NCBI RefSeq assembly: GCF_963920485.1
Contig: NZ_OY986431.1
Location: 372,001-436,000, forward strand
Origin: Cyanobium usitatum str. Tous
Lineage (GTDB): Bacteria > Cyanobacteriota > Cyanobacteriia > PCC-6307 > Cyanobiaceae
Reading direction: 5' to 3'
DNA: 64,000 nt
Shown: piece by piece, positions 18,031-28,572 of the stretch
How the letters are laid out: each line of letters starts with the position of its first letter
Numbering within the stretch: position 1 is the first letter of the stretch
The notes under the pieces: generated by a model
What the model saw: only the letters and a program-made list of their open reading frames with translations
Database searches by the model: none
Told to the model about the DNA's origin: nothing
Position numbers and translations under genes: made by a program

Positions 18031-18782
18031 CGGCCTACACACTTGGTTCCCTGCTTTACGAAGGCAAGGCCAAACGGGTATTCGCCACAGATCAGCCCGA
18101 CTTGGTAGCTGTCGAATACAAAGACGATGCCACGGCCTTCAATGCCCTCAAAAAGGCCCAATTGGCGGGTAAGGGAGAGTTGAACTGCCGCATTTCGGCT
18201 TTGCTTTTTGAGCATCTCGCCGCACGGGGCATCCCCACCCACTACCTCGGGGTGGAAGGCAGCCGCTGGATGCTGGCCCGTCCAGTGCGGGTGATCCCGA
18301 TTGAAGTGGTGATCCGCAATGTGGCTGCGGGCTCGCTTTGCAAGCAGATGCCCATCGCGCCAGGCACGCCCCTGGAGCCACCCTTGCTTGATCTCTATTA
18401 CAAGGACGATGGCTTCGGAGATCCCCTGCTCACCGAAGCCCGGCTTGAGCATTTGGGCTTAGTCACCCCCGAGCAGCGCTGCCAACTTGAGGAGTTGGCC
18501 CGTCAGGTGAACCGGGAATTGCTGGCCCTGTTTGATTCAATCGGCTTGCAGCTGGTGGATTTCAAGATCGAATTGGGGCATACCGCCAGTGGTGAATTGG
18601 TGGTTGCTGACGAGATCAGCCCTGATACCTGCCGTCTTTGGGATCGGGCGGTGCTGGATTCTCAGGACCGGATTTTGGACAAGGATCGATTCCGACAGGA
18701 TTTAGGCGGCGTTGTCGAGGCCTACGGGGAGGTCCTCAAACGGGTCCAAGGGGCCTGTCCTCCACCCAGGGTCTACCGGTAA
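18027..18782 (+). CDS. purC: phosphoribosylaminoimidazole-succinocarboxamide synthase
   Basis: 251 residues. Joins aspartate to CAIR using ATP, making SAICAR in purine synthesis. [11 protein letters not shown] at the N-terminus, [12 protein letters not shown] and [12 protein letters not shown] are diagnostic. Its length matches the single-domain bacterial enzyme. It follows the exported helical protein with an ATGA overlap and precedes bamA by 44 bases. Confidence 0.96.
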   Translation: MTAYTLGSLLYEGKAKRVFATDQPDLVAVEYKDDATAFNALKKAQLAGKGELNCRISALLFEHLAARGIPTHYLGVEGSRWMLARPVRVIPIEVVIRNVAAGSLCKQMPIAPGTPLEPPLLDLYYKDDGFGDPLLTEARLEHLGLVTPEQRCQLEELARQVNRELLALFDSIGLQLVDFKIELGHTASGELVVADEISPDTCRLWDRAVLDSQDRILDKDRFRQDLGGVVEAYGEVLKRVQGACPPPRVYR

Positions 18783-18826
18783 GGTCAGCGCAATTTGCGG
18801 CCTGTCCGCTCCGCTACCCCTTTCCC

Positions 18827-20950
18827 ATGGCTGGTTTGCTGAGTTTGAAGGCTGTTTGGCCCCTGATGGGCGCCGCCCTCCTCTCGGCGAGCCCTGCCCT
18901 TGCCCAGCCTGCATCGCAGCAGGTGGACAAACCTTCGGCGGATCCGGCCAGCCAGACGCCGGCGCAGGGAGCCGAGCCTGCTGCCAAAGCTGAACCCAAG
19001 GTCTTGATCGCCGAGGTGGCGATCGAAGGCCTTCAAGACCACCCTGAACGGGAACGGCTGGAGCTAGCCGCCTACGCCGCGATGGCGGCCACTCCAGGTT
19101 CGCGGGTTACCCGCAACGAGCTGCAGACCGACCTATCAGCTATCTATGCCAGCGGCTGGTTTTCCGATGTGCGGATCCAGCCCGTAGATGGTCCGTTGGG
19201 CGTGCGGCTGGTGGTGGTGGTGGTGGCCAACCCGGTGCTGGAGCAGGTCAAGCTCGATCCAGCCGATTTGAAGTTGCCGGAGCAGGTGGTTAAGGACACC
19301 TTCGCCGCTGACTACGGCAAAACTCTCAACCTCAACACCCTGCAGACCCGCATGCAGGAGTTGCAGCGCTGGTATGCCGATCAGGGCTACTCCCTGGCGC
19401 GGATTACTGGTCCTAGTCGGGTGAGTCCGGAGGGGGTGGTGGAGCTGCTGGTTCGCCAGGGCACCGTCGAGGGAGTTGAGGTGCAGTTCCTCAATAAGGA
19501 AGGCTCTGCCACCAACGACAAAGGCGAGCCAATTCGGGGCAAGACCAAGCCTTGGGTTGTGACCCGCGAGGTATCCCTGCGCCCCGGACAGGTGTTTAAC
19601 CGGCGCGAGCTGGAGGAGGACATCAAGCGCATATACGGCACGGGCCTTTTTAGTGATGTCAAGGTGACGCTCAAGCCGGTGCCGGCCGAGCCTGGCAAGG
19701 TGGTGATTGTGCTCGGTATTGTTGAGCAGTCCAGCGGTTCTTTGTCTGGCGGCCTGGGCTACAGCCAAAGCCAGGGCGTTTTTGGTCAGATCCAGTTGCA
19801 GGACAGCAACCTGATCGGTCGCGCTTGGAACCTAGGTACCAACATCTCCTACGGCCAGTTCGGCGGCCTTGGCGATATCACCTTCACGGATCCTTGGATC
19901 AAGGACAACAAATACCGAACTTCCTTCCGTGCTCGCGTCTTCTTTAGTCGCGAAATTCCTCAGTTGTTTCAGAGTGAAAATACAACGTTTACCTATCAAC
20001 TTAGAAACTTCAACGGTGCTGATTTTGATGTTGTGACTAGTCGTAAAGTCAACCCAAATGGCACGGAAACAATAAAAACTAATTTTGATACGGTCGCGAT
20101 TCAGCGTATTGGAGCGAGCGTCCAGCTAGTGCGTCCATTGAATGGTGGTAATCCTTATAAAAAAGCCCCTTGGAATCTGATTTTGTCATTCGGCGGCCAA
20201 GAAGTTACTCCAATGGACTTTTCGGGAGATAAATATTCTTACGGTGTGGTCGGTGCTACCAAGTCCCCGATCCGTGTGCCAAGTAAGCAGGTCATCTGTC
20301 TCGCTTACAACTGTGCCTCTGAGAACCAGCTGGTTAGTTTTAGAGTTGGCACTACATACAGCACCCTTAACGACCCTCGCAATCCAACTAAGGGAAATTT
20401 CCTTAGCCTGGGCACTGAGCAATTTATTTCTGTCGGGGAAAATTCTCCGACCTTCAATCGCATCCGCGGCAGCTTTACCCACTACATACCTGTGGAGTGG
20501 TTGAAGATTTTCAAGGGCTGCCGTCCCAAGCCCGGTGAAACCAAAGACTGCAAACAGGCACTGGCTTTTCAGGTCTCAGCTGGAACCTTGGTGGGCAGTG
20601 ATATCCCGCCCTACGAGGCATTCTGCCTGGGTGGTGGTAATTCGGTGCGTGGTTATTACGACTGTGATTTGGGAGTTGGCAAAAGTTTTGCTGAAGCTAC
20701 AATTGAATATCGCTTCCCGATCTTCAGCATTATCAGCGGTGAGATCTTTTTCGACGCTGGCACCACTTTTGGTACCCAGGCAGATATTCCTGGCAACCCA
20801 GGCGGTTTGCTTGGCAAAAAGGGTGAGGGTTATTCCCCAGGGGTTGGTTTAATCGTGACAACGCCAGTGGGGCCCCTGCGCCTTGAAGTTGCCACCCAGG
20901 ATTTCTCCAGTGATTGGCGCTTCAACTTGGGTGTGGGCTGGAAGTTCTAG
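18827..20950 (+). CDS. bamA: BamA/Omp85-type outer membrane assembly protein
   Basis: 707 residues. Signal peptide residues 1-26 (ending SASPALA), Pro/Ala-rich spacer, POTRA domains from about residue 60 to 310 (for example NELQTDLSAIYASGWFSDVRI and RRELEEDIKRIYGTGLFSDVKV), then the C-terminal beta-barrel that begins near GSLSGGLGYSQSQGVFGQIQL and ends in an aromatic residue (GVGWKF). It folds outer-membrane barrels and is the relative of chloroplast Toc75. The start at 18827 is set by the signal peptide. It heads the lpxC-fabZ-lpxA-lpxB-msrA run. Confidence 0.93.
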   Translation: MAGLLSLKAVWPLMGAALLSASPALAQPASQQVDKPSADPASQTPAQGAEPAAKAEPKVLIAEVAIEGLQDHPERERLELAAYAAMAATPGSRVTRNELQTDLSAIYASGWFSDVRIQPVDGPLGVRLVVVVVANPVLEQVKLDPADLKLPEQVVKDTFAADYGKTLNLNTLQTRMQELQRWYADQGYSLARITGPSRVSPEGVVELLVRQGTVEGVEVQFLNKEGSATNDKGEPIRGKTKPWVVTREVSLRPGQVFNRRELEEDIKRIYGTGLFSDVKVTLKPVPAEPGKVVIVLGIVEQSSGSLSGGLGYSQSQGVFGQIQLQDSNLIGRAWNLGTNISYGQFGGLGDITFTDPWIKDNKYRTSFRARVFFSREIPQLFQSENTTFTYQLRNFNGADFDVVTSRKVNPNGTETIKTNFDTVAIQRIGASVQLVRPLNGGNPYKKAPWNLILSFGGQEVTPMDFSGDKYSYGVVGATKSPIRVPSKQVICLAYNCASENQLVSFRVGTTYSTLNDPRNPTKGNFLSLGTEQFISVGENSPTFNRIRGSFTHYIPVEWLKIFKGCRPKPGETKDCKQALAFQVSAGTLVGSDIPPYEAFCLGGGNSVRGYYDCDLGVGKSFAEATIEYRFPIFSIISGEIFFDAGTTFGTQADIPGNPGGLLGKKGEGYSPGVGLIVTTPVGPLRLEVATQDFSSDWRFNLGVGWKF

Positions 20951-21822
20951 TGGCGCAATGGCCTAGTGATTATTCCGGTGCCTGGACCTTGAGCCAACCG
21001 GTGCAACGGGGGGGTGTGGGCTTGCATAGCGGCCAGCAGGGCCAGGTGCGCTTACAGCCATCACAGCGCCCGGGCTACTGGGTGGGATGGCTGGATGCAC
21101 CTGAGCTTCCCTTGATTCGTTTGGCGCCGGATCAGGTGAGCGACACTCAACTTTGCACTGCTTTGCGGCTAGACCAACGCCGCCTGGCCACGGTTGAGCA
21201 TCTGCTGGCTGCCCTGGCCGGCACCGGCGTTACCCAGGCTGAAATTCTCGTGAGCGGCGAAGAGATTCCTTTGCTGGACGGATCTGCCCTGCCCTGGGTG
21301 GAGGCGCTAGGTGAGGCGGGGCTTCAGGCCCTGCCCTATGACTCGGCTGCGCTGGAGCTTGAGCTGCCGCTCACTGTCAGTAGTGGCGTCAGTTTTGCCA
21401 CGGCCCTCCCCCACGCAGGCTTGCGGGTAGGTGCGGCAATTGAATTCGCCGATGCGGCCATTGGCCGCCAGCTGTTTTCACTTGATCTGTCACCGAGCGC
21501 TTTTGTTGAGCAGATCGCCCCGGCGCGCACCTTTGGGCTGCGCTCCCAGGTGGATCAGCTCCTGGCAGCAGGCCTGATCCGGGGCGGCTGCCTTGAGAAC
21601 GCCCTTGTGTGTGATGGCGATAGCTGGCTAAATCCGCCGCTGCGGTTTGTAGAGGAACCGGTGCGCCATAAAATCCTGGACTTGTTGGGAGACCTGGCGC
21701 TGATCGGATTGCCTCGAGCCCAGGTTTTCGCCTACCGCGGCTCCCACGGGCTCCACACCTCTTTGGCTGCGGCCCTGGCCGGCCTGGCCAGCTCTTCCCC
21801 CTCCAGTTCTTTCGCCAGTTGA
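20950..21822 (+). CDS. lpxC: UDP-3-O-acyl-N-acetylglucosamine deacetylase
   Basis: 290 residues from a GTG that shares one base with the bamA stop. LpxC removes the N-acetyl group and commits UDP-GlcNAc to lipid A. Zinc ligands are visible: the TVEHLLAAL motif (His84) and the later HKILDLLGD motif. GGVGLHSG near residue 21 is also typical. Shorter by a few residues than the E. coli enzyme. Coupled to fabZ (TGATG). Confidence 0.93.
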   Translation: MAQWPSDYSGAWTLSQPVQRGGVGLHSGQQGQVRLQPSQRPGYWVGWLDAPELPLIRLAPDQVSDTQLCTALRLDQRRLATVEHLLAALAGTGVTQAEILVSGEEIPLLDGSALPWVEALGEAGLQALPYDSAALELELPLTVSSGVSFATALPHAGLRVGAAIEFADAAIGRQLFSLDLSPSAFVEQIAPARTFGLRSQVDQLLAAGLIRGGCLENALVCDGDSWLNPPLRFVEEPVRHKILDLLGDLALIGLPRAQVFAYRGSHGLHTSLAAALAGLASSSPSSSFAS

Positions 21823-22325
21823 TGCCCTTGTCTGACGCCAGCCCACCGCTTTCTGATCCCGCCGCGCCGGCGTCCTTGGATCCCCGAGCTGCGGTGATCC
21901 TCACCAGCGAGCAGATTCAGGGACTGCTGCCCCACCGCTATCCCTTCGCCCTGGTGGATCGGGTGATTGAGCATGAGCCGGGCAAACGCGCTGTGGCGAT
22001 CAAGAACGTCACCCTCAATGAGCCCCAGTTTCAGGGCCATTTTCCCGGGCGCCCCCTGATGCCGGGAGTGTTGATCGTTGAGGCCATGGCCCAGGTGGGC
22101 GGGTTGATAGTCACCCAGATGCCCGATCTGCCCAAGGGCTTATTTGTGTTTGCAGGCATCGATGGGGTGCGGTTTCGTCGTCCGGTGGTGCCTGGCGACC
22201 AGCTGGTAATCACCTGTGAGTTGTTGAGCCTCAAGCGCCGCCGTTTCGGCAAGGTCAAGGCAGAAGCCAGCGTGGATGGTCTGCTGGTTTGCTCCGGGGA
22301 ACTGATGTTCTCGCTGGTGGACTGA
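21822..22325 (+). CDS. fabZ: 3-hydroxyacyl-ACP dehydratase
   Basis: 167 residues from the ATG overlapping the lpxC stop. [11 protein letters not shown] and [23 protein letters not shown] include the catalytic His and Glu of the hotdog-fold dehydratase used in fatty-acid elongation. It has about 25 extra N-terminal residues rich in Ser/Pro/Ala compared with E. coli FabZ. It lies between lpxC and lpxA, the usual arrangement, since both pathways use 3-hydroxyacyl-ACP. Confidence 0.95.
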   Translation: MPLSDASPPLSDPAAPASLDPRAAVILTSEQIQGLLPHRYPFALVDRVIEHEPGKRAVAIKNVTLNEPQFQGHFPGRPLMPGVLIVEAMAQVGGLIVTQMPDLPKGLFVFAGIDGVRFRRPVVPGDQLVITCELLSLKRRRFGKVKAEASVDGLLVCSGELMFSLVD

Positions 22326-23131
22326 TGGCCACGACCGTCCATCCCACGGCTGTTGTCGATCCCAAAGCTCAGCTGGCTGAGGGTGTTGAAGTTGGGCCCT
22401 ACGCCGTGATTGGCCCCCAGGTGGAGCTCGGAGCCGGCTGCCGCATCGGGCCCCATGTGGTTCTTGATGGCCGGGTGCGCATGGGCCGCGATAACCGCAT
22501 ATTTCCTGGGGCCTGCATCGGCCTCGAACCCCAGGACCTCAAATACACGGGCGATCCCACCGAGGTGGTGCTGGGCGACGAGAACACGATCAGGGAGTGC
22601 GTCACCATCAACCGGGCCACCACTGGCCAGCAGCAAACCCGGCTTGGTAGCGGCAATTTGCTGATGGCCTATTGCCATCTGGGCCACAACTGCGAATTAG
22701 GCGACCGGATCGTGATCGCCAATGGGGTGGCCGTGGCTGGCCATGTAGTGATCGGCGATCGGGCTGTGATCGGCGGCGTGCTCGGTATTCATCAGTTCGT
22801 GCATATCGGTGCCCTGGCCATGGTGGGGGGCATGAGCCGTATCGAGCGTGATGTGCCGCCATTCACCTTGGTGGAGGGACACCCCTCCCGTGTCAGGGCC
22901 CTCAACAAGATCGGCCTGCAACGCAGCGGTCTATTTGATCAGGATGGCGGCCAACAATTTGAGCAGCTCAAACAGGCCTGGACCTTGCTTTATCGCAGTG
23001 GCATCACCCTGGCTGAAGCCCTAGGCCAGTTGCGCTCCCAGCCCTTGGGCGGCGCTGCCGACCAGCTTTGCAGTTTTCTAGAGGCCTCGATTGGCCCCTC
23101 CCGCCGCGGGCCGATTCCGGGGACGCGCTGA
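22325..23131 (+). CDS. lpxA: UDP-N-acetylglucosamine acyltransferase
   Basis: 268 residues. Adds the first 3-hydroxyacyl chain to UDP-GlcNAc. The hexapeptide repeats that make a left-handed beta helix run from [20 protein letters not shown] through [18 protein letters not shown]. The catalytic-His region reads [11 protein letters not shown]. The C-terminal helical domain (from about residue 190) is present. The ATG shares one base with the fabZ stop. Confidence 0.95.
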   Translation: MATTVHPTAVVDPKAQLAEGVEVGPYAVIGPQVELGAGCRIGPHVVLDGRVRMGRDNRIFPGACIGLEPQDLKYTGDPTEVVLGDENTIRECVTINRATTGQQQTRLGSGNLLMAYCHLGHNCELGDRIVIANGVAVAGHVVIGDRAVIGGVLGIHQFVHIGALAMVGGMSRIERDVPPFTLVEGHPSRVRALNKIGLQRSGLFDQDGGQQFEQLKQAWTLLYRSGITLAEALGQLRSQPLGGAADQLCSFLEASIGPSRRGPIPGTR

Positions 23132-24324
23132 TGCTGCGGTTGCTGGTGAGCACCGGTGAGGTGTCTGGGGATTTGCAGGGATCGCTGTTGGTCAAGGCTT
23201 TGCACGAGGAGGCCCGGCGCCGCCAGCTCGATCTCGAGATCGTCGCCCTTGGTGGTGAGCGCATGGAACGCGCCGGTGCGGCACTGCTGGCTAACACCAC
23301 CCGGATGGGTGCCATCGGCTTGCTAGAAGCAATTCCGTTTGTGTTGCCGACGCTGAGGTTGCAGCGGCGCTTGAAGCATTGGTTTCGCCGCGACCCTCCC
23401 GATGGGGTGGTGCTGATCGACTACATGGGGCCCAATGTGAGCTTGGGGTTGCGGCTCAAACGCAGATTTCCCAAGGTGCCCGTCACCTACTACATAGCCC
23501 CGCAGGAGTGGGCTTTCAAATTCGGCAACGGCGGCCGCTCCAATTTGATCAGCTTCACAAATCAGATCCTGGCGATTTTTCAGGAGGAGGCACGCTTCTA
23601 TCGCTGTCGTGGCGCCAATGTCACCTATGTGGGCCATCCTCTGCTCGACACCATCGGTGAAGTGCCAAGCCAGCGGGAGGCCCGCCGTCAGCTTGGGCTG
23701 CGCGGTGATGCGCCAGTGCTGCTGCTGATGCCGGCATCGCGGCGCCAGGAGATCCGCTACATGCTGCCCCACATCGTGGCGGCGGCGGCTGAGCTGCAGC
23801 GCCAGCGGCCTGAGCTGCAGGTGGTGGTGCCGGCGGGATTGCCAGGCTTCGAGGCCCATTTGGCGCGGCAACTTGGCCAGGCTGGGGTGCGGGCGGTGAT
23901 CATTGCTGCCGCCGATTCCGACCAGCTCAAGGCCAGCCTCTGCGCCGCCGCCGATGTAGCCCTCGCTAAATCGGGCACGGTGAATTTGGAATTGGCCCTG
24001 CGGGGGGTGCCCCAGGTGGTGGTGTATCGGGTCAGCCGGGCGACAGCCTTTGTGGCCCGCCACCTCCTGCGCTTCAGTGTGCCCCACATTTCTCCCGTAA
24101 ACCTGGTGCTGGGAGAGCGGCTGGTGCCGGAGCTGCTTCAGGAGGACCTCACGGCTGCGGCCATCGTGCGCGAGGCCCTACCCCTGCTTGAGCTTGATGC
24201 CAACTTCGGGGCACGCCAAACCATGCTGGATGGATACCGGCGGCTGCGATTGGAATTAGGGGAGCCGGGAGTCACCCAGCGGGCCGCATCCGCCATCTTT
24301 GACCAGGTACTGGAAGCCCGATGA
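23131..24324 (+). CDS. lpxB: lipid-A-disaccharide synthase
   Basis: 397 residues. Condenses UDP-diacylglucosamine with lipid [22 protein letters not shown] at the N-terminus, [14 protein letters not shown] and [14 protein letters not shown] are GT19 family motifs. Its ATG shares one base with the lpxA stop, and its own stop overlaps msrA by 4 bases. With lpxC and lpxA this shows that the organism makes a lipid A disaccharide; later steps (lpxK, Kdo) are not in the window. Confidence 0.95.
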   Translation: MLRLLVSTGEVSGDLQGSLLVKALHEEARRRQLDLEIVALGGERMERAGAALLANTTRMGAIGLLEAIPFVLPTLRLQRRLKHWFRRDPPDGVVLIDYMGPNVSLGLRLKRRFPKVPVTYYIAPQEWAFKFGNGGRSNLISFTNQILAIFQEEARFYRCRGANVTYVGHPLLDTIGEVPSQREARRQLGLRGDAPVLLLMPASRRQEIRYMLPHIVAAAAELQRQRPELQVVVPAGLPGFEAHLARQLGQAGVRAVIIAAADSDQLKASLCAAADVALAKSGTVNLELALRGVPQVVVYRVSRATAFVARHLLRFSVPHISPVNLVLGERLVPELLQEDLTAAAIVREALPLLELDANFGARQTMLDGYRRLRLELGEPGVTQRAASAIFDQVLEAR

Positions 24325-24983
24325 ACACCCGCCCCCCCTTTCTTGGGGCCCGTCCCCTGGCCTGGCTGCTGAGCTTGCTGCTTCTGGTGTGCGCAGCTCC
24401 CGCCCAGGCTGGCGCTGCGTCTCAGGAAGCCGTGCTCGCTGGCGGCTGTTTCTGGTGCCTAGAACACGACCTTGAAAAGCTCCCAGGGGTGCTGGACGCT
24501 CAGAGTGGTTACAGCGGCGGCGCTGGATCCAACCCCACCTACGGCCAGGTATCGGCTGGGGGCAGCGGCCACCAGGAGGTGGTGCGGGTGCGGTTCGATC
24601 CCGGCCGGATCAGCTACGCAATCCTGCTGCGCTCCTACTGGCGCAACATTGATCCCTTAGATGGTGGTGGCCAGTTCTGTGATCGCGGTAGCTCCTATCG
24701 CCCGGTGATTTTTACCAGTGGCGCCGATCAACAAAACCAGGCCCAGGCCAGCCTGCGCTCGGTCGCTGCCGAGCTGGGCCGTCCGGTAACAGCCCTGAAG
24801 GTGCAGATCAAACCGCTGAATCGCTTCTGGCCGGCGGAGGCCTATCACCAGAACTACGCGCAGCTCAACAGCGTCAAATACAACTACTACCGCTGGGCTT
24901 GCGGACGGGATCGGCGGCTTGATTCGGTGTGGGGCAAGCGCGCTCGCAGTGGGGCGGCTTGGGCTTCTGGCAGCAAGTCCTGA
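24321..24983 (+). CDS. msrA: exported peptide-methionine (S)-S-oxide reductase
   Basis: 220 residues. Reduces methionine-S-sulfoxide in proteins. The catalytic motif is [16 protein letters not shown] and [11 protein letters not shown] also match the family. An N-terminal signal peptide (residues about 10-30, [19 protein letters not shown]) indicates export, so it probably protects periplasmic or outer-membrane proteins, which fits its place at the end of the bamA/lpx operon. Confidence 0.93.
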   Translation: MNTRPPFLGARPLAWLLSLLLLVCAAPAQAGAASQEAVLAGGCFWCLEHDLEKLPGVLDAQSGYSGGAGSNPTYGQVSAGGSGHQEVVRVRFDPGRISYAILLRSYWRNIDPLDGGGQFCDRGSSYRPVIFTSGADQQNQAQASLRSVAAELGRPVTALKVQIKPLNRFWPAEAYHQNYAQLNSVKYNYYRWACGRDRRLDSVWGKRARSGAAWASGSKS

Positions 24984-25157
24984 CTAGCGGTCGCTCCCCT
25001 GGGAGCAAAACAGTTCGGCGATTGCAGCAATTCCGAGGAAAATCTAAAGGCGCAGGGCCCCTGTCAGGCGCCTAGCTGCTGTTTTGGAGCGGCTTTCCGC
25101 CCTTTCAGGGCCAACTGGGACTGCTTACCATTCGGTCATCTACGTGAGCAGTCCTGT

Positions 25158-25364
25158 ATGTATCTGCTGACCATCCGCGATGGTTTGAACACTCGCCATG
25201 TTGGGCCCTACATAAGCCCGAAGCAGGCTGCTGACGACCTTGATCGCCTCCTACCCCTCTGCGGTGAGCGGGCCCGCTGGCAGATTCATGCCCTTGAAAC
25301 GCCTGCGGAGTTGATGGCCAGCCTGGGTGCTGGAGCCGCTCGTACGGCAGTCGTGGCTGCCTAA
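25158..25364 (+). CDS. small conserved-looking hypothetical protein
   Basis: 68 residues, MYLLTIRDGLNTRHVGPYISPKQAADDL..., with a compact alpha/beta pattern. The organised sequence and clean start suggest a real gene typical of picocyanobacteria, but I cannot name it. It converges on the membrane protein gene at 25368-25622 with only 3 bases between the ends. Confidence 0.6.
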   Translation: MYLLTIRDGLNTRHVGPYISPKQAADDLDRLLPLCGERARWQIHALETPAELMASLGAGAARTAVVAA

Positions 25365-25367
25365 GCC

Positions 25368-25622
25368 TTAACTGCGTCCGGGATAGCCGCGCAGTAGGCC
25401 ACTCTCGATCATCAGCCCCACGCCGGCATTGATCAGGATCAGGCCAAACGTGCCATACCAAAACCAGGGCCCGGGGCTGGCCAGGGTTTCCAATTTGCCT
25501 GCGGCGGCAAGCACCTGGATGCCTTTGCGGATCACCGCCTCGCCAAATAGGCAGAGCCCGGCGGGCAGCAGCAGCACGCCGAGTTGGGCCTTGACATACC
25601 AGCGGATCTTCTGAACGGCCAT
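25368..25622 (-). CDS. small two-pass membrane protein
   Basis: 84 residues from the ATG at 25622 (MAVQKIRWYVKAQLG). Two hydrophobic segments are visible, about residues 13-35 (GVLLLPAGLCLFGEAVI) and 52-75 (FWYGTFGLILINAGVGLMI). No family recognised. It follows pepA by 31 bases on the same strand and may be co-transcribed. Confidence 0.65.
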   Translation of the reverse strand: MAVQKIRWYVKAQLGVLLLPAGLCLFGEAVIRKGIQVLAAAGKLETLASPGPWFWYGTFGLILINAGVGLMIESGLLRGYPGRS

Positions 25623-25653
25623 GGAGGGCTCAAAGGCGTCAGGGGCTCCAAAC

Positions 25654-27171
25654 TTAGGCCGCTGCTTCAAGCGGCGCCCCCGAACACACCCAATTCACCA
25701 GCGTGCGCACGCCGAAGCCGGTGGCGCCGGCGGGATCCTGGCCGCGGCCCTTATCACTCCAGACGGTGCCGGCGATATCCAGGTGGGCCCAGGGCAGCTT
25801 TGGGGTAACGAAGTCCTGCAGGAACAGGGCTGCGGTGATCGAGCCACCGGGGCGGGGGCCGGTGTTCTTGAGGTCGGCAAACTGGCTCTTGAGCCCGGCC
25901 TTGTAAGAGGCCCTCAGGGGCATGCGCCAGAGGCCTTCACCGCTGGCTTCGCTGGCGCCCAGCAGGGCATCGGCCAGGGCGTCATTGTTGGACCAGAGGC
26001 CCGCCATCTCATCCCCGAGGGCGATCACGCAGGCTCCGGTGAGGGTGGCCAGGTCGACCACCGCATCCGGTTGGAGCTTGCAGGCGTACACCAGGGCATC
26101 GGCCAGGGTGAGGCGCCCTTCGGCATCGGTGTTGTTGATTTCGATCGTTTTGCCGTTGGAGGCGGTGACGATCGCGCCGGGGTGGATGGCCCCGCCGCTG
26201 ATCATGTTTTCGCAGGCCGCCACGATCATGTGCACCTCCACGCCGGCGGGCTTGTGCTCGGCGATGGCCCGCATGGCCCCCAGCACCGCCGCGCTGCCGC
26301 CCATGTCGTACTTCATCATCTCGATCTGGGAGCCGGCGGTCTTGAGGTTGTAGCCGCCGGAATCGAAGGTGAGGCCCTTGCCCACCAGCACTAGGCGCCG
26401 CTTAGCCACACCCTCGGGGCGGTAGGTGAGGTGGATGAACTTCGGCGCCAGGTCTGAGCCCTGGGCCACCGCCAGGTAGGAGCCCATGCCCAGGGCGGCG
26501 CAGTCGTCCCTCTCCAGCACCGTCAGCTCTAGACCGAAATCCCGGGAGAGGGCAGCGGCGGTGTCGGCCAGGTGCTGGGGCGTGGCCACGTTGGGAGGAG
26601 CAGCCACCAGCTCCCGGGCCAGTTCGACGCCGGCGCAGTTGGCTGCCACTGCCGCCAGGGCGGGAGCGGCGCTTGCGGCCACCCCGATCAGACTGATCGT
26701 CCCAGGGAGGCTGCGGGGCTCGGACTCCCCCTTGAAGCGCTGGTCGCTGAACAGGGCCAGGCGGCTGGCCTCAGCCATGGCCTGGGCCGCAGCACCTGCT
26801 GCCAAGGCCTCGATCGGCATGGCCATGGCTAGATGGCTTGCGCCAGCGGCAGCAGCAGCTTGGCTGGCGGCGGCGCAGGCCCGGCGCAGGCCGGCCAGGT
26901 TGAAGTCGGCCGGAGCCCCCAGACCCACCAGGATCAGGGTATGGGGGCTGGCATCTAGGCGATCGAGGCTGAGGCATTGGCCGGGCTTAGCTTTGAAGCG
27001 CCTTTGCTCCAGGCGACTCGTCAGCGACTGCCCCATGGCGGCGGTGAGCTGCTCGAGCTGGGGGTGGTCGGGGCGATCTTCGGCACCGGCGAACAGGCCC
27101 ACGGCCAGGCAGTCACCATCGAAATGGTCCAGGGCCGCAGGTAGGACGTCGGAGATGCAGCGAAAGTCCAT
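25654..27171 (-). CDS. pepA: leucyl aminopeptidase, family M17
   Basis: 505 residues. Removes N-terminal residues from peptides in the cytosol; a two-metal hexamer. The M17 signature NTDAEGRLTLADAL is present, and VGKGLTFDSGGYNLK and MKYDMGGSAAVLG supply further metal and substrate ligands. N-terminal domain residues 1-160, catalytic domain from about 180. Second to last of a leftward run after the GIY-YIG gene, 52 bases downstream of it. Confidence 0.95.
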   Translation of the reverse strand: MDFRCISDVLPAALDHFDGDCLAVGLFAGAEDRPDHPQLEQLTAAMGQSLTSRLEQRRFKAKPGQCLSLDRLDASPHTLILVGLGAPADFNLAGLRRACAAASQAAAAAGASHLAMAMPIEALAAGAAAQAMAEASRLALFSDQRFKGESEPRSLPGTISLIGVAASAAPALAAVAANCAGVELARELVAAPPNVATPQHLADTAAALSRDFGLELTVLERDDCAALGMGSYLAVAQGSDLAPKFIHLTYRPEGVAKRRLVLVGKGLTFDSGGYNLKTAGSQIEMMKYDMGGSAAVLGAMRAIAEHKPAGVEVHMIVAACENMISGGAIHPGAIVTASNGKTIEINNTDAEGRLTLADALVYACKLQPDAVVDLATLTGACVIALGDEMAGLWSNNDALADALLGASEASGEGLWRMPLRASYKAGLKSQFADLKNTGPRPGGSITAALFLQDFVTPKLPWAHLDIAGTVWSDKGRGQDPAGATGFGVRTLVNWVCSGAPLEAAA

Positions 27172-27223
27172 GGAGCGGCCGAGGTTGGGCGAGATCGTAG
27201 CCAGCTCGGCCAGCCCAACTCAC

Positions 27224-27823
27224 CTAAGCGGGAGCGGCTTGAAACGGCGTGGCCCAGCGGCTGCGGGTTTCCTTGTTGAAGGGCGGCAGCCAGCGCTGAA
27301 TCAAGGCCTGCTCCAGGGCCCGGCGCGGCCGGATGGCGGCGGGCACATCTAGCCAAAAGCGAATGCTGGTTTGGCAGCCCAGGCCCGCTTTCAGCAGGGC
27401 TTCGCTGTAGGCGGCCAGATAGGCCTTGCAGTCGTGTTCGCCTTTCCAGCGCCGATCTGCCTGGCCGGTTTCACCCACATAGAGCAGCAGGGGCTGGCCT
27501 AGAGCGGCGGGCCGATCTGTCACAAGATAAAGGGCTGCCCCCTGCTGGGGTGCGGCGGGCCAGCGCCAGAAAGAAAGGGCCTGGGGGGTGAGCTGCAGGG
27601 GGTTGAAGGCCTGGGCTATCTCGGCAGGCGTTGCGGGGCTACTGGCAAACAGCGAAACCTGCGCGGCACCACCAGCCTGGTTGCTCCACAGGGGCTGCTG
27701 GTGGGCGGCGAGGCGGTTCTGCCAGTCGAGAAGCTGCGAGGCTTGCAGGGGCAGATCAGGGGCATCGGCGCGGCCAGCGCTCCCCAACTGGCTGGCCGTA
27801 AATAATTCGCCTTGACGCGCCAT
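27224..27823 (-). CDS. GIY-YIG nuclease-like protein
   Basis: 199 residues. The C-terminal half has an ALYLV...LLLYVGETGQADRRW arrangement like the GIY-YIG core (here YLV and YVG), followed by the downstream helix and a late Asn (PPFNKET) as in these nucleases. Stand-alone GIY-YIG proteins cut or nick branched or damaged DNA, but the substrate here is unknown. It lies 5 bases after the HhH gene, hinting at a shared DNA-related job. Confidence 0.65.
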   Translation of the reverse strand: MARQGELFTASQLGSAGRADAPDLPLQASQLLDWQNRLAAHQQPLWSNQAGGAAQVSLFASSPATPAEIAQAFNPLQLTPQALSFWRWPAAPQQGAALYLVTDRPAALGQPLLLYVGETGQADRRWKGEHDCKAYLAAYSEALLKAGLGCQTSIRFWLDVPAAIRPRRALEQALIQRWLPPFNKETRSRWATPFQAAPA

Positions 27824-27827
27824 CGCT

Positions 27828-28526
27828 TCAGGCCCCCGTGCTGGGGGGCAGTGCTGGGCCGGCGGGGCCTTGCCTGAAGCTCACCTTGCCAATCCAGCTT
27901 TCCACCAGGTCGGCGGGAAATTGCAGCCGCTGTTGCAGGTCTGCCAGATCGCGAAAGGGGCTGCGCCTGCGTTCACGCAGCAGTCGGCTGAGCCTGGGCG
28001 GATCGAGCCCCAGCCCTGCTAGCTCCTGGCTGGAAGCCTGGTTGAGATCCACCCGGGCAGTGGATTGCAAAGGCGCTGCTGGCTCGCCGTACCAGCGAAA
28101 TTCCAGCAAGGGCAGCCAGCCCCGCACCAGCGCAGCGGAGAGATCCAGCACCCGTTGTAGATCGTCGGCACAGCTGAGCTGGATGCCGCCCGCCTGCAGC
28201 CTCAGCAGCAGGTCCACTTGGTCGGCAGCGATGCCCGGCAGCCGCAGCCAGTCGGCAGCGGTGGCGCGGTTCACATCAAGCCGCCAGCCCAGGGCAGCGG
28301 CCCGCTCCACGGCCCCAGCATCCTCGAGCTTGAGAGCTGGGTTTTGTTGCAGCTTCAGGGCCAGCAACTCCCGCTCCACCAGCTCCCTTTGGACCAGCTC
28401 GCTTTGAACCCCCTCCGGCTCCGCCGCTGCATCGGCAGGTGCAGCAGGGCGCGATGCCGCCGGGATTTGGCCAGTGGCCCTCAGCAGCTGACGCGCAAAG
28501 GGATCCAACCAGTGCCGCTTGGCCAT
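27828..28526 (-). CDS. helix-hairpin-helix DNA-binding protein (ComEA-like motifs)
   Basis: 232 residues from the ATG at 28526. Two or three HhH-like units are visible: DVNRATAADWLRLPGIAADQVDLLLRL and, near the C-terminus, DLNQASSQELAGLGLDPPRLSRLL followed by PFRDLADLQQRL. Such units bind DNA backbone without sequence preference. Unlike ComEA there is no signal peptide or membrane anchor, so it should act in the cytosol. Tightly linked with the GIY-YIG gene downstream. Confidence 0.7.
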   Translation of the reverse strand: MAKRHWLDPFARQLLRATGQIPAASRPAAPADAAAEPEGVQSELVQRELVERELLALKLQQNPALKLEDAGAVERAAALGWRLDVNRATAADWLRLPGIAADQVDLLLRLQAGGIQLSCADDLQRVLDLSAALVRGWLPLLEFRWYGEPAAPLQSTARVDLNQASSQELAGLGLDPPRLSRLLRERRRSPFRDLADLQQRLQFPADLVESWIGKVSFRQGPAGPALPPSTGA

Positions 28527-28572
28527 GGCGGAATGCCACCGCATCAAAATTGCTTCGAACCTAGCGGGGGTC

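Noticed and set aside
25048-25073. Terminator after msrA (AGGCGC...GCGCCT)
   Set aside because: The stem is short with a large loop and no T-run follows.
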